Source: a virus. Taken from it: a stretch of 29,192 bases of DNA. A program made the translations under genes and the position numbers. The notes beneath the pieces are model-generated. The model made no database searches, had not been told where the DNA came from, and worked only from the letters and a program-made list of their open reading frames with translations. Positions within the stretch are counted from its first letter, which is position 1, and every line of letters begins with the position of its first letter. Where the stretch lies: positions 1 through 29,192 of the IMG/VR virus record IMGVR_UViG_3300020179_000124; one strand, given 5' to 3'. Below, in pieces: positions 1 to 9,021 of the stretch.

Positions 1-860
1 CAGACGGTGGTACAGGTGCATCTGATGCGAGCACTGCACGGAATAACTTAGATGTCCCCTCAAAAACCGGGTCGGGTGCATCGGGCACTTGGAACATCAA
101 CATTACAGGTAACGCTGCTACAGCTACCACCGCCACCACCGCTACCACCGCTACCACCGCTATCACTGCAACTAACGCCACAAACGCTACTAATGCTACT
201 AATGCTACTAATGCTACAAACGCCACAAACGCCACAAACGCTACTAACGCCACTAATGCAACAAATGCCACAAACGCTACTAATGCAGTTATTGCAACTA
301 ACGTAACTAATGCTACTGGTGCTATTCAAGTTTTTACATCAAGTGGCACGTTTACCGTACCGGCTGGTGTAACTAAAGTAAAAGTGACTGTAATTGGTGG
401 TGGAGGTGGAGGTACTAACCAAGGCGGTTCTGGAAACTATGGTGGTGGTGCAGGTGGCGCATCTATTAAATACGTAACAGGTCTTTCTCCAGGTGGCACA
501 GTATCTGTGACTGTAGGTAGCGGTGGTTCTGGTGGTGGAACGGCCAGTGCTGGTGGAACATCATCATTTGGAGCGTCTTGCTCTGCTACTGGAGGTGCTG
601 CCGCAGTTATCTACGTACCTGGTATTGGGGGTATTGGGTCAAGTGGAGACCTTAATTTTGCTGGTGGTGCAGGTGGTGGCGGTGGTATGAGCATTAGCGG
701 AGTTGGTACTTTTATAGCACCGGGAGGAAATTCTTTCATGGGTGCTGGTGGACAACAATATTTAAACAGCGGTGGAAATGACTCAGGCCGTGCTTATGGT
801 GGTGGCGGTAGTGGTAATAATGGTAGTGGCGCTTCAGGTGTTGTATTTGTTGAATATTAA
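1..860 (+). CDS. Phage tail fibre, C-terminal part (5' end outside window)
   Basis: The reading frame is open from the window edge (codons begin at position 3) to the TAA at 858-860, so this is the 3' part of a longer gene. The visible protein starts with a short segment ending in a NITGNAATA-like motif, typical of phage tail fibres. It then has about 22 tripeptide repeats of the type A-T-T or A-T-N. A segment reading FTSSGTFTVPAGVTKVKV follows, and then a strongly glycine-rich domain of about 150 residues ending VVFVEY. In known fibres, such glycine-rich C-terminal domains form the receptor-contacting tip; that role is inferred here. An internal ATG at 384 lies inside the glycine-rich domain and is not a true start. 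The gene is followed by a small basic protein and the lysis genes. Confidence 0.85.
   Translation, partial: DGGTGASDASTARNNLDVPSKTGSGASGTWNINITGNAATATTATTATTATTAITATNATNATNATNATNATNATNATNATNATNATNATNATNAVIATNVTNATGAIQVFTSSGTFTVPAGVTKVKVTVIGGGGGGTNQGGSGNYGGGAGGASIKYVTGLSPGGTVSVTVGSGGSGGGTASAGGTSSFGASCSATGGAAAVIYVPGIGGIGSSGDLNFAGGAGGGGGMSISGVGTFIAPGGNSFMGAGGQQYLNSGGNDSGRAYGGGGSGNNGSGASGVVFVEY
123..320 (+). repeat. Coding 9-nt minisatellite in the tail fibre gene
   Basis: About 22 consecutive in-frame units of 9 nt, mostly of the form GCN-ACN-AAY or GCN-ACC-ACC, encode Ala-Thr-Asn or Ala-Thr-Thr. The phase holds across the whole stretch, with a few substituted units near 285-311. Exact identical neighbours occur (for example three GCTACTAAT units at 186-212), which suggests recent unit duplication. 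The array probably encodes a trimeric fibre shaft and could change length by slippage. Confidence 0.9.
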
Positions 861-871
861 GGAAAAATAAA

Positions 872-1048
872 ATGGTTGAGAAATGGATTCAGTCAGCAAT
901 CAAAAAACCAGGCGCTTTAAGAAAATCCCTTGGTGTAAAAAGCGGAGAGACAATCCCTGCAAAAAAGTTAGCGGCTGCAGCCAAGAAACCAGGTAAATTA
1001 GGACAACGTGCCCGACTTGCAAAAACTCTGAAAAAACTAGGTAAGTAA
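872..1048 (+). CDS. Small basic phage protein (58 aa)
   Basis: This short ORF starts with ATG 11 nt after the fibre stop and encodes 58 residues, very rich in Lys, with motifs such as IKKPGALRKSLGV, IPAKKLAAAAKKPGKLG and RARLAKTLKKL. This composition matches a small conserved basic protein that I recognise from many tailed phages, usually near structural genes. Its function is unknown; nucleic-acid or virion binding is plausible from its charge. The sequence upstream (AAGGAAAA) is a weak ribosome binding site. It ends 56 nt before the holin start. Confidence 0.75.
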   Translation: MVEKWIQSAIKKPGALRKSLGVKSGETIPAKKLAAAAKKPGKLGQRARLAKTLKKLGK

Positions 1049-1104
1049 AGGTGAATCTTGGCGCTTTTGATTTATGGAATCCTTAAATTTACAAAGGTGT
1101 GGTG

Positions 1105-1563
1105 ATGATTGGGTTAGACACAATACTTAAAATTGGCGAGAAAGTATTAGACCGTGTAATGCCTGATCCTGCGGCTAAAGCAGAAGCGCAAGCCAAACTT
1201 ATGGAATTGGCGCAAAAGGGTGAACTGGCTAATCTTCAGGCAGAGGTAGACTTTGCAAAGATTGACGCTGGTGACCGTGACTCTGCTCGGCATCGTGAAG
1301 CAGAGATGTCCAAAGCCGATGTCTGGGATTTAACTAAAAACATCAACACCATACTTGCCCTTGGTGTTATTTGTCTGTCGTTCGTTCTCTTTGGTGTGCT
1401 GATGATGATTGAGGTTAAAAGCATTGCCAAAGACATTCTCATCTACATATTAGGTGTTCTGTCAGCCGCCATCACGCAAATCCTGTCCTTTTACTTTGGT
1501 TCAAGCCAAGGCTCAAAAAACAAGCAGACTGAGATTGACAAAATGATGGGCAATGGAAAATGA
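1105..1563 (+). CDS. Holin, 3TM/GTA-type family
   Basis: 152-residue membrane protein. Residues 1-75 form a charged helical N-terminus with a DRDSARHRE segment. Hydrophobic segments lie at about 81-102 and 111-131, followed by FYFGSSQGSKNKQ. This arrangement, especially the FYFGSSxGSxxK ending, matches the phage and gene-transfer-agent holin family (Holin of 3TMs type). Holins form membrane lesions that let the endolysin reach peptidoglycan. ATG 1105 was chosen over GTG 1099 because AAAGG at 1093-1097 is well spaced from 1105 and too close to 1099. The stop overlaps the ATG of the endolysin gene (ATGA), consistent with a coupled lysis cassette. Confidence 0.8.
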   Translation: MIGLDTILKIGEKVLDRVMPDPAAKAEAQAKLMELAQKGELANLQAEVDFAKIDAGDRDSARHREAEMSKADVWDLTKNINTILALGVICLSFVLFGVLMMIEVKSIAKDILIYILGVLSAAITQILSFYFGSSQGSKNKQTEIDKMMGNGK

Positions 1564-1997
1564 ACCTGACCGCCAACTTCACCCTTGAAGAACTAACCCG
1601 CTCGGATGCAGCCGCACGGAACGGCTGGGACAATACGCCGAACGAGGCTGAGATTGAGAACCTAAAGCGCCTTGCAATGCTCCTGCAACAAGTCAAGACC
1701 GCCGTTGGTGGCAAGGCCGTGATGATCAACTCCGGGTTCCGTAGTAAACAGGTCAACGACTCGGTGGGTTCCAAAGACACAAGTCAACATCGGCTTGGCT
1801 GTGCGGCTGACCTCCGAGTTCCGGGCATGACTCCAAGACAGGTGGTAGAAGCCTGTATTACTGCCAATATACCTTTTGATCAGATCATTCTGGAATTCGA
1901 TTCGTGGACGCATATCAGTGTGCCGAACACCCCGGATGCTAAACCCCGTGGGCAGAAACTAATTATTGATAAGGCTGGCACTAGGCCCTTCGCATAA
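1560..1997 (+). CDS. Endolysin, peptidase M15 family
   Basis: 145-residue zinc peptidase of the M15 (D-Ala-D-Ala carboxypeptidase-like) type, which cleaves peptide stems or cross-links in peptidoglycan. The characteristic motifs are visible: SGFRS at 58-62, SQHRLGCAAD with probable zinc ligands His77 and Asp84, and WTHIS with His118. There is no signal peptide, so export would depend on the holin just upstream, whose gene overlaps this one by 4 nt. The length is normal for a single-domain phage M15 lysin with no separate wall-binding domain. Confidence 0.88.
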   Translation: MNLTANFTLEELTRSDAAARNGWDNTPNEAEIENLKRLAMLLQQVKTAVGGKAVMINSGFRSKQVNDSVGSKDTSQHRLGCAADLRVPGMTPRQVVEACITANIPFDQIILEFDSWTHISVPNTPDAKPRGQKLIIDKAGTRPFA

Positions 1998-1999
1998 TC

Positions 2000-3919
2000 A
2001 TGCCATTCATCAAACTTCAATTCAGACCCGGTGTTAACCGAGATCAGACCAACTACACTGGCGAAGGTGGCTGGTGGGATATTGATAAGGTCCGGTTCTT
2101 CTCTGGCTACCCGCAAAAACTTGGCGGCTGGGTTAAATACACGGTTAGTACCCTAATCGGTACCTGCCGTCAGATGACTAACTGGATCACGACCTTCTCT
2201 GACAACTTAATGGCGTTAGGAACTAATGAAAAGGTCTATATTGAGGCTGGTGGTAACTTAAATGATATTACGCCCTTACAAGAGACTACCGCTGCCGGGG
2301 ATGTAACTTTTGCTGCAACTAATGGGTCTTCAACTATTACAGTAACCGATGCGGCTTTCCCTTCTGCTGCGGGTAACTACGTCACATTCTCTGGTGCTGT
2401 TTCTTTAGGTGGCAACATTACAGCGGCTGTGCTTAACCAGAACTATGAGATAGATTCAGTTCTAACCGGAAACACTTATACAATTATTGCTAAAAGTTCA
2501 ACCACAGGACTGCCCGTAACGGCTAACGCTTCTGACTCAGGTAATGGTGGTGCGGCTGTAATAGGTGAGTATGAGATATCTATTGGTAACCCAGGTGGTA
2601 CTTACGGTTATGGTTGGGGTGCTGGTGGGTGGGGTCTAGGTGGATGGGGTTCGGGCACTACAGAACCTATTAAGCTGTCACAACGTGATTGGTGGTTTGA
2701 CAATTTTGATAACGACCTTGTGATGAACATTCGTAACGGGGCCGTTTACTACTGGGAGCGTGGATCTCTAGTTGATCCAGATACTGCACTTGCTGTCCGT
2801 GCTGAACTTTTATCAGAGTTTGCTAATACTGCGGGGTATGATCCAGATGCCGTACCAGTCAAAGTCATGCAGGTTCTTGTCTCTCAACAGGATAAACATC
2901 TTATCGCTTTTGGGAGTGTGCCTTTTGGTTCTACTAATGTGGATGATTTTGATCCCCTTCTTATTAGGTGGGCTAATCAAGACGATCCTTTCCAATGGGA
3001 ACCACTTACGACAAATTCGGCAGGTTTCCTCCGAGTATCTCGTGGATCAAGGATTATTCGGGCGCTCTCGACACGCCAAGAGATTCTAATCTGGACTGAT
3101 ACGCACCTGTACACACTGCAGTATCTTGGAACCACAGATGTATTTAGCCTTCAGGAATACGCCGACAACATCTCAATCATGGCAACTCGGGCTATGGCAT
3201 CTGCCAGTAATGTTACGTACTGGATGGGCTTTGATAAGTTTTATGCCTATACTGGCCGGGTTGAGACACTGCCTTGCACAGTCCGTCAGCACGTGTTTGG
3301 TAACTTTAATTACGACCAAGCCGATCAGGTTGTCTGCGGCACAAACGAAAAATTTAACGAAATCTGGTGGTATTACCCCAGTGCTACAAGTAACACCAAT
3401 GACCGCTACGTCATCTATAACCATTTAGAAAAGATTTGGTACTACGGAAACTTAGCTCGTACCGCATGGCTTGACTCTCCACTACGGCTTTATCCACAGG
3501 CGATTAGTACAGACTTTGATACTCAGCTTGGTACGTTTTATAACCAAGAGGCTGGTGTGGATGACGATGGTGTCGCTATGGAAAATTACATCGAGTCAAA
3601 CGACTTTGACCTTGAGGATGGTTATAAATTTATTCTGACCAAACGGATTATTCCGGACGTAAATTTCTCTGGGTCGGAAGTGTCAAACCCAGAAATAGAC
3701 ATGATTATTAAGTCTCGTAATTTCCCCGGATCAGACTTTAATAACGACAACGATGATACGGCTAATGTAATTGCGACATCGGTTGACTCTTACACCCAGC
3801 AGGTCTTTATTCGTGTCCGTGCCCGTCAGATTGCACTGCGTATTGAAGCAGATACTTTAGGCACACAATGGCAATTAGGTTCTCCTCGCCTTGATGGCAG
3901 AACAGACGGAGAGCGTTGA
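2000..3919 (+). CDS. Virion structural protein (possible P22 gp10-like stabilisation protein)
   Basis: 639-residue protein starting just after the endolysin stop. Its N-terminus has the pattern FRPGVN-x-GGWWDIDKVRFFSGYPQKLGGW, which I recognise from a large family of phage structural proteins annotated as virion or DNA-stabilisation (head-closure) proteins. Many Trp/Gly-rich strands (for example GWGAGGWGLGGWG around 205-217, and repeated DNDRYVIYN-like segments) suggest a beta-rich, propeller-like fold. No enzymatic motif is seen. The stop overlaps the next start as TGATG. The structural role is well supported by family and context; the specific gp10 assignment is tentative. Confidence 0.6.
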   Translation: MPFIKLQFRPGVNRDQTNYTGEGGWWDIDKVRFFSGYPQKLGGWVKYTVSTLIGTCRQMTNWITTFSDNLMALGTNEKVYIEAGGNLNDITPLQETTAAGDVTFAATNGSSTITVTDAAFPSAAGNYVTFSGAVSLGGNITAAVLNQNYEIDSVLTGNTYTIIAKSSTTGLPVTANASDSGNGGAAVIGEYEISIGNPGGTYGYGWGAGGWGLGGWGSGTTEPIKLSQRDWWFDNFDNDLVMNIRNGAVYYWERGSLVDPDTALAVRAELLSEFANTAGYDPDAVPVKVMQVLVSQQDKHLIAFGSVPFGSTNVDDFDPLLIRWANQDDPFQWEPLTTNSAGFLRVSRGSRIIRALSTRQEILIWTDTHLYTLQYLGTTDVFSLQEYADNISIMATRAMASASNVTYWMGFDKFYAYTGRVETLPCTVRQHVFGNFNYDQADQVVCGTNEKFNEIWWYYPSATSNTNDRYVIYNHLEKIWYYGNLARTAWLDSPLRLYPQAISTDFDTQLGTFYNQEAGVDDDGVAMENYIESNDFDLEDGYKFILTKRIIPDVNFSGSEVSNPEIDMIIKSRNFPGSDFNNDNDDTANVIATSVDSYTQQVFIRVRARQIALRIEADTLGTQWQLGSPRLDGRTDGER

Positions 3920-4200
3920 TGGCTATCGTGCTTAACTTTAGGAACTCGCCACTACCTAACCCTGGGGCAGAGTATGACCCGCAGTACATCCGGCAGATGA
4001 TTCGGGTACTGGAGATTTATTTTGATCAGTTAAATGGCTGGAACGTGCAAGTCTATGATGCTCTCACAGCCGCTGGGGCCACTGCACAACGGCCTACTGT
4101 AAGTCTTTACACCGGCCAGTATTACTTCGACACCGACCTTGGAATCCCCATCTGGTACAACGGCACAGACTGGGTGGACGCCACTGGGACTGTGGTCTAA
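3919..4200 (+). CDS. Small fibre/baseplate-like protein (93 aa)
   Basis: 93 residues. The start is ATG 3919, overlapping the preceding TGA; the TTG one codon upstream is less likely. The C-terminal half has the motif LYTGQYYFDTDLGIPIWYNG followed by a TDWVDATG-type ending, which occurs in many phage tail and fibre-associated proteins as a short beta repeat. The N-terminal half is helical (PQYIRQMIRVLEIYFDQLNGW). Its role is probably structural. It is separated from the next gene by 37 nt. Confidence 0.55.
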   Translation: MAIVLNFRNSPLPNPGAEYDPQYIRQMIRVLEIYFDQLNGWNVQVYDALTAAGATAQRPTVSLYTGQYYFDTDLGIPIWYNGTDWVDATGTVV

Positions 4201-4237
4201 CCTATCGTAAACATTGCAAATCTAGGATAATCCTGCT

Positions 4238-5485
4238 ATGCAACCTCAATACGCCTACCAAACCGCCCCTGATAACTTCATGCCTATGATGGCCGGTGGA
4301 GGTCTGGCCGCTGCAGCGCAAAATCTTCAGGGTCAAGGCCGGGGTGGCGACTCGATGCTGGTTCACATGACTCCGGGTGAGGTCAAAGGTCTACAGGCTC
4401 TGGCTATGGCCCAAGGTGGATCCCTGACAATTAACCCGACTACGGGTTTACCCGAAGCATTCAAGTTAAAGCGATTCCTGCCAATGATTATTGGTGCGGC
4501 ACTCGCCCCCATGACCGCCGGTACATCTCTGGCTTTCTTAGGGAATCCTATGACCGCTGGCCTATTGGTTGGTGGTCTAGAGACCGCCAGAACTGGAAAC
4601 CTCCAGAAAGGACTTATGGCCGGTCTGGGAGCTTATGGCGGGGCAGGGCTATCCGCTGGACTTATGAGTGCTGGTCAGGCCGCCGCCGCTGCCACTCCCA
4701 CTGCTAGTGCAATTCCTGGTGCTGTGTCTACTGCTCCTACTGTCGTTTCTGCTGCGCCTTCAATAATGCCAGCCGCCGCATCTAGTGCTGTTCCTGGGAC
4801 TGCAACTGAAGCCATCAGATCTGCTATAGCAGTTCAGCCACCTCCTGTGTCTGGTTTTGAAGCCATGAAATTAGGCGTTCAGGGAATTACTGAGCCGGGT
4901 GGATTTAAAGCAATCACATCAGCAATGCCCAAATTTAGCGGCGCAGCACTGCTTGGAAGCGCGGCAGCAGCGTCTACGCCTGAACCTGCTAAATTGAGTA
5001 AGCAAGATACTTTCTACCGTCCTTACGAGTTTGCTATGAACCCACAGGAAGATGCGTACAACCCACCCCCACGCCCTGGTGACAGTTCTGAGCGCCGTTA
5101 TTTCAATCCTACCTTTACCCCGCTGCCTATCTTCCAGGCCGCAGGTGGCGGTCAGGTAAATCCGATGGATGAGATGACCGAAGACGGTGGGTATGCCAAA
5201 GGTGGCGAGGCTGGTCTGGCGGCCGCCCTACCTCCACGGTTACTGTCTGGTGGCGGGGACGGGATGAGCGATTCGATCAAGGCAAATATTGACGGCAAGC
5301 AAGAGGCCCGTCTGGCTGATGGTGAGTTTGTGGTTCCGGCCGATGTAGTCTCCCACCTTGGGAACGGCTCCTCTAAAGCTGGGGCTAAGAAGTTGTACAC
5401 CATGATGGACCGTATCCGTAAGGCTCGGACAGGCAAGACCCGTCAGGCCCCAGAGGTTAATTCCCTCAAATACATGCCTGCATGA
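4238..5485 (+). CDS. Virion-associated Gly/Ala-rich protein
   Basis: 415 residues. The N-terminus includes DSMLVHMTPGEVKGLQALA, followed by a hydrophobic Gly/Ala stretch (about 80-150) that could insert into or cross a membrane, then a long Ala/Pro/Ser-rich low-complexity region. The C-terminus has a conserved basic/helical block containing LADGEFVVPADVVSHLGNG and AGAKKLYTMMDRIRKARTG. I recognise these two ends from phage virion proteins next to internal or ejection-type genes, but the precise role is unknown. A weak AGGA ribosome binding site precedes ATG 4238. The stop overlaps the next start by 4 nt (ATGA). Confidence 0.6.
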   Translation: MQPQYAYQTAPDNFMPMMAGGGLAAAAQNLQGQGRGGDSMLVHMTPGEVKGLQALAMAQGGSLTINPTTGLPEAFKLKRFLPMIIGAALAPMTAGTSLAFLGNPMTAGLLVGGLETARTGNLQKGLMAGLGAYGGAGLSAGLMSAGQAAAAATPTASAIPGAVSTAPTVVSAAPSIMPAAASSAVPGTATEAIRSAIAVQPPPVSGFEAMKLGVQGITEPGGFKAITSAMPKFSGAALLGSAAAASTPEPAKLSKQDTFYRPYEFAMNPQEDAYNPPPRPGDSSERRYFNPTFTPLPIFQAAGGGQVNPMDEMTEDGGYAKGGEAGLAAALPPRLLSGGGDGMSDSIKANIDGKQEARLADGEFVVPADVVSHLGNGSSKAGAKKLYTMMDRIRKARTGKTRQAPEVNSLKYMPA

Positions 5486-5937
5486 AGAATAGCCAAGAGG
5501 GGAAACTTGAATGGTTCGGCGGCAATCAAGATGCGCTCAATATGTACCGAATGCTGGTGGACTTAGCCCATACATGGGACGATTTAGTTGATAAAGACAG
5601 AGACCTACCTACAGACCATATAAACAACTCATTCCTAATCGCCCTAGTCTATATGCCAGCCAACGCCTTTTACCGATCAATTCAAGAACAGATCATGCCC
5701 ATGTGGCTGACTGTTGTATCGGCATACGAGGTGGCTAATAAATTCGAGCAAGACAAGGACGAGCATGGCGTTGAGATCGCCCATAACCTCCGCTACGCTG
5801 TCGGCCACATTGTTGCTTATATGGTGCAAGTTTGTGTTGGATACGAGAAGTCCAAAGAAATCATGCCTGAAGTTTGGAAATCAATAGTTTTTGAGCGGTT
5901 CGATGACTACCGCAAGGAGCACCTGAATGTTGCTTAA
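5482..5937 (+). CDS. Conserved phage protein, helical, function unknown
   Basis: 151 residues, predicted mostly alpha-helical, with the segments LVDLAHTWDDLVDKDRDL and MPANAFYRSIQEQIMPMWL. There is no signal peptide, and no metal-binding cluster or enzyme motif is recognised. It is sandwiched between two virion-type genes with 4-nt and 11-nt overlaps, so it is co-expressed with the late genes and may be a virion component or assembly factor. Its codon use resembles that of its neighbours. Confidence 0.6.
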   Translation: MKNSQEGKLEWFGGNQDALNMYRMLVDLAHTWDDLVDKDRDLPTDHINNSFLIALVYMPANAFYRSIQEQIMPMWLTVVSAYEVANKFEQDKDEHGVEIAHNLRYAVGHIVAYMVQVCVGYEKSKEIMPEVWKSIVFERFDDYRKEHLNVA

Positions 5938-7174
5938 ATATCTCCTGCCTCAGTACAGCGGTGCTGACTGGAAGGGCCATGTAACCTACAACATGGGTGG
6001 GGGAGATTCATCTCCGGCCCCACAGCCTACTCAGACCAGTCAGGTCACTATCCCTGAATATGCTCGGCCAACAGTAGAACGGATGGTTGGCAAGGCTGAG
6101 GCTTTAACTTCTGCACCGTATACACCTTACGGCGGACAACGTATTGCTACGGCAACCCCTGAGCAACAGGCTGCTCGCACCGGTGTTGCTGGATTACAAA
6201 CTCCTGGTCAATTTGGTACGGCTACTGGATTAGCAGGTCAGGCTGGACTGGCTGGTTTAGCAGCAGGGCAATATGCGCCAACTACATTCACGGCTCCTTT
6301 AGTTCGTGCCGCAGAACTTCAACAATTCCAAGCGGGCGCTCCAGGTGGTGTTCAGTCTGGTCTTGGCTCCTTTGTAGCCCCTGGCGTTACAGCCCAGTAC
6401 ATGTCCCCATACATGCAAGATGTGGTGGATGTACAAAAACGTGAGGCTATCCGTGCAGCTCAACAAGGACAACTTGGCGCAAACCTAGCGGCCGCCCGTC
6501 AAGGAACCTACGGTGGTGCTAGACAACTTCTAGCCCAGACTGAGCGTGAGCGTAACCTGCAAGACCAGATGGCTAAGATTCAAGCCACTGGTTCACAGGC
6601 TGCTTATGACGCCGCACAAAGAGCGTTCGAGGCAGAACAGACCCGTGGTCTTCAGGCAGGACTTCAGACCCAACAACTTGGCACCCAGACTGGATTGCAG
6701 AATCTTCAGGCTCTCCTTGGCGTTCAGCAACTTGGAGCGCAACAGGGAATGCAGTCGCAACAACTTAATCAGCAAGCCCTTATGGAGGCTCAAAGACTGG
6801 CGGAGCAGTCCCGTCAGTTTGGTGGCACCCTTGGCCTACAAGGCGCTCAGGCTGCGACACAGGCGGCAGGGACTCTTGGTCAACTTGGGACTTCTGGTCA
6901 GGCCGCAGACCTACAGAGACTTCAGGCACAAGAGCAGTTTGGCTCTCTTGGTCAACAGGCTCAACAGCGGGCTCTTGACATGGCTTATCAAGACTTTATT
7001 ACCCAACAACAATATCCGTACAAGCAACTTGGATTCCTGTCTGACATTCTCCGTGGATCTGCAAGCCTTGCGGCTACGGGCGGTAAGGCTGTCTACGAGG
7101 CTCCTCCGTCAATGCTTTCTCAAATTGGTGGTGTTGGATTAGGCGCTCTTGGCCTTTCTAGATTAATGGGATAA
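5927..7174 (+). CDS. Gln/Ala/Gly-rich internal virion protein
   Basis: 415 residues. An early SPAPQPTQTSQVTIPEYARP segment leads to a long helical region extremely rich in Gln, Ala, Leu and Gly (TQQLGTQTGLQNLQALLGVQ-like repeats, about 200-340), and a C-terminal Gly-rich hydrophobic tail (GGVGLGALGLSRLMG). This composition is typical of podoviral internal core or ejection proteins. The ATG at 5927 is supported by AAGGAG at 5914-5919 with a 7-nt gap; an internal ATG at 5992 lacks such a site. The gene overlaps the previous one by 11 nt. The ejection-channel role is inferred from composition and from the downstream SLT and polyvalent proteins. Confidence 0.6.
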   Translation: MLLKYLLPQYSGADWKGHVTYNMGGGDSSPAPQPTQTSQVTIPEYARPTVERMVGKAEALTSAPYTPYGGQRIATATPEQQAARTGVAGLQTPGQFGTATGLAGQAGLAGLAAGQYAPTTFTAPLVRAAELQQFQAGAPGGVQSGLGSFVAPGVTAQYMSPYMQDVVDVQKREAIRAAQQGQLGANLAAARQGTYGGARQLLAQTERERNLQDQMAKIQATGSQAAYDAAQRAFEAEQTRGLQAGLQTQQLGTQTGLQNLQALLGVQQLGAQQGMQSQQLNQQALMEAQRLAEQSRQFGGTLGLQGAQAATQAAGTLGQLGTSGQAADLQRLQAQEQFGSLGQQAQQRALDMAYQDFITQQQYPYKQLGFLSDILRGSASLAATGGKAVYEAPPSMLSQIGGVGLGALGLSRLMG

Positions 7175-7177
7175 GAC

Positions 7178-9019
7178 ATGAGAGATATTGACCTGATGTC
7201 ACCTGAAAAAGTCGCCGCCCAATATGGTGGCGATAAGCGCAAGATCGCTCAGGCCGCTCAGATGGGAGTCATTAATCCCACAGTCGCCGTCATGGCCGGT
7301 ATGTTCATTGACCGGATGCGCGGTGCGGCCGCCAAAGAACAACAGCCTACCGCCACGGTCGCTGAAGAGGTTCTTGCCCGTCCCCGTGCTGGCTTAAGAG
7401 CCGCACAAGAGATGCCGATGGAAAGGGGGCTTGACTCCCTGCCAGTTCCCGAGGATGCCGTACCGAGTTTTGATAGCGGCGGAATCGTGGCTTTTGCAGA
7501 CGGTGGAGATATTCCGTCTTACAGCACTGGTGAAATGGTTGACCTATCTTCAATCCGTATGGGCAAGAAGAAGCATCCGTTTGAAGACGAAGTTATTAAA
7601 AACGCTCTGAGCCGTGGAGAAGATCCAGCCAGAGACTTAGAAATTCTGTATAGGGAAACAGGTGGCCTAGGAATGCCAGAGACAGCCACCTCCCGCGCCG
7701 GAGCTCGTGGACTGATGCAGATCATGCCCTCTACGGCTATGAATCCCGGATACGGACTGCCAAACATTTTTGATTTGGCTAAACAAAGAGGAATTCAATT
7801 TGGCGATCAGTCAAAAGAATCGGCGTCCAAACTTCTAGAGAACCCACAACTGAATATTGACTTTGGGTCTCGGTATCGCGCTGCCATGCAGAATCGTTTC
7901 AATGACCCGATCCTTGCGGCGGCGGCATATAACGCTGGTCCAGGTGCGGTTCAAAGGGCTGGCAATCAAGTTCCAGATGTCGCTGAAACTAGAAAGTATG
8001 TAGCTGGTATATCTCCCGAGCGGCGTAATTTCATAGAGCGCCAAGAGGCAGCAGCCAAGAAAGTTCAAGCGGCTCGGCGTGAACAGTTAGGGAATTTCTC
8101 CTTGGCACCGACCGGACAGCCGATAATCCCTGCGGCATCTGTCATGGAAGGTAGAGACAAGGAGCCAACCGACTATGCAGCTCTTTTGGCATCCCGCAGT
8201 CTGCGTCCTGCAACACAGGGACTAGGGTCTACATTTGATCCTTTCCTTGGGACAGGCGTAGAGGAGCGTGGAATAGAGGCTTTGACAAAGGGTAAAACAT
8301 CGGCAGATGTAGAGGAAAGACAGCGGCAATTTTCAGACTTCCTGTATGGACGTAGACCAATTACTCCGGCATCACTGGGAATGGCCGCTGCTGCTGACCG
8401 TGAAAGACGCGAAGATGAGTCTGAGAAAAAATCTTCTAAGGTTAATAAAGCCGGTGAGAAAAAAGATATTTACGGCGACAAGTTAGATCGTTTACTGACA
8501 GAACGCGAAGGCCGTCTTGCTGCTCAAAAAGAAGAAGACAAGAATCTTGCAATCCTTGCTGCTGGTCTAGGAATGATGGCTGGTAAGTCACCCTATGCCT
8601 CTCAAAATGTTGGAGCAGGGGCACTTAAAGGTATTGAGCAGTACGCCGGTGCTAGGAAACTTACCCGTCAGGAAGAGGAAGACATCTTGGCTGGCCGTCT
8701 TGGTCAGTACCGATTTGGAGAAGAGTCCAGAATGCGTGGAGAAGATAGGCGTCTGAACCAAGGGATGACGCTTGCCTCGATGGAGGAAAAGCGGATTCGG
8801 GACGAGTTTGGCAAGATTCTAGGAAATGTTCTTGACCCACGTAATAAGCAACTTCAAGAGTTGCTCAAGCGTGATCCGGACTATGTAGACAGATTAGCAA
8901 TAAGTGGCAGAAACCGTATACTCAAGGGGTATGGATTAGACTTTGGTGAACAAGAACCTGTTGGTTCATCTGTTGCAAAAGACTATTCCAAGTGGGGAAA
9001 ACTCAACGTAGGTAAGTAG
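7178..9019 (+). CDS. Virion lytic transglycosylase (SLT domain) protein
   Basis: 613 residues. After an N-terminal region with a PSFDSGGIVAFADGG motif (about 95-110) comes a soluble lytic transglycosylase domain at about 130-270. It has the catalytic Glu in YRETGG (about 160), the GLMQIMPSTA motif (about 178-187) and AYNAGPG (about 250). The fold cleaves the MurNAc-GlcNAc glycosidic bond. In short-tailed phages such domains sit in internal virion proteins and open the cell wall for DNA entry. The C-terminal 300 residues are charged and helical and end YSKWGKLNVGK. The gene lies 3 nt after the preceding one and 2 nt before the giant gene, in the late operon. Confidence 0.85.
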   Translation: MRDIDLMSPEKVAAQYGGDKRKIAQAAQMGVINPTVAVMAGMFIDRMRGAAAKEQQPTATVAEEVLARPRAGLRAAQEMPMERGLDSLPVPEDAVPSFDSGGIVAFADGGDIPSYSTGEMVDLSSIRMGKKKHPFEDEVIKNALSRGEDPARDLEILYRETGGLGMPETATSRAGARGLMQIMPSTAMNPGYGLPNIFDLAKQRGIQFGDQSKESASKLLENPQLNIDFGSRYRAAMQNRFNDPILAAAAYNAGPGAVQRAGNQVPDVAETRKYVAGISPERRNFIERQEAAAKKVQAARREQLGNFSLAPTGQPIIPAASVMEGRDKEPTDYAALLASRSLRPATQGLGSTFDPFLGTGVEERGIEALTKGKTSADVEERQRQFSDFLYGRRPITPASLGMAAAADRERREDESEKKSSKVNKAGEKKDIYGDKLDRLLTEREGRLAAQKEEDKNLAILAAGLGMMAGKSPYASQNVGAGALKGIEQYAGARKLTRQEEEDILAGRLGQYRFGEESRMRGEDRRLNQGMTLASMEEKRIRDEFGKILGNVLDPRNKQLQELLKRDPDYVDRLAISGRNRILKGYGLDFGEQEPVGSSVAKDYSKWGKLNVGK

Positions 9020-9021
9020 CC

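Noticed and set aside
123-320. CRISPR-like array
   Set aside because: The repeat unit is 9 nt, contiguous and in coding phase, with no spacers.
60-329. Cys/Ser-rich minus-strand ORF in the fibre repeat
   Set aside because: It is the mirror reading of the Ala-Thr-Asn repeat and has no independent start signal.
6546-7142. 198-aa plus-strand ORF inside the Gln-rich virion gene
   Set aside because: It arises from shifted reading of CAA/CTT-rich codons; no ribosome binding site and no recognisable family.
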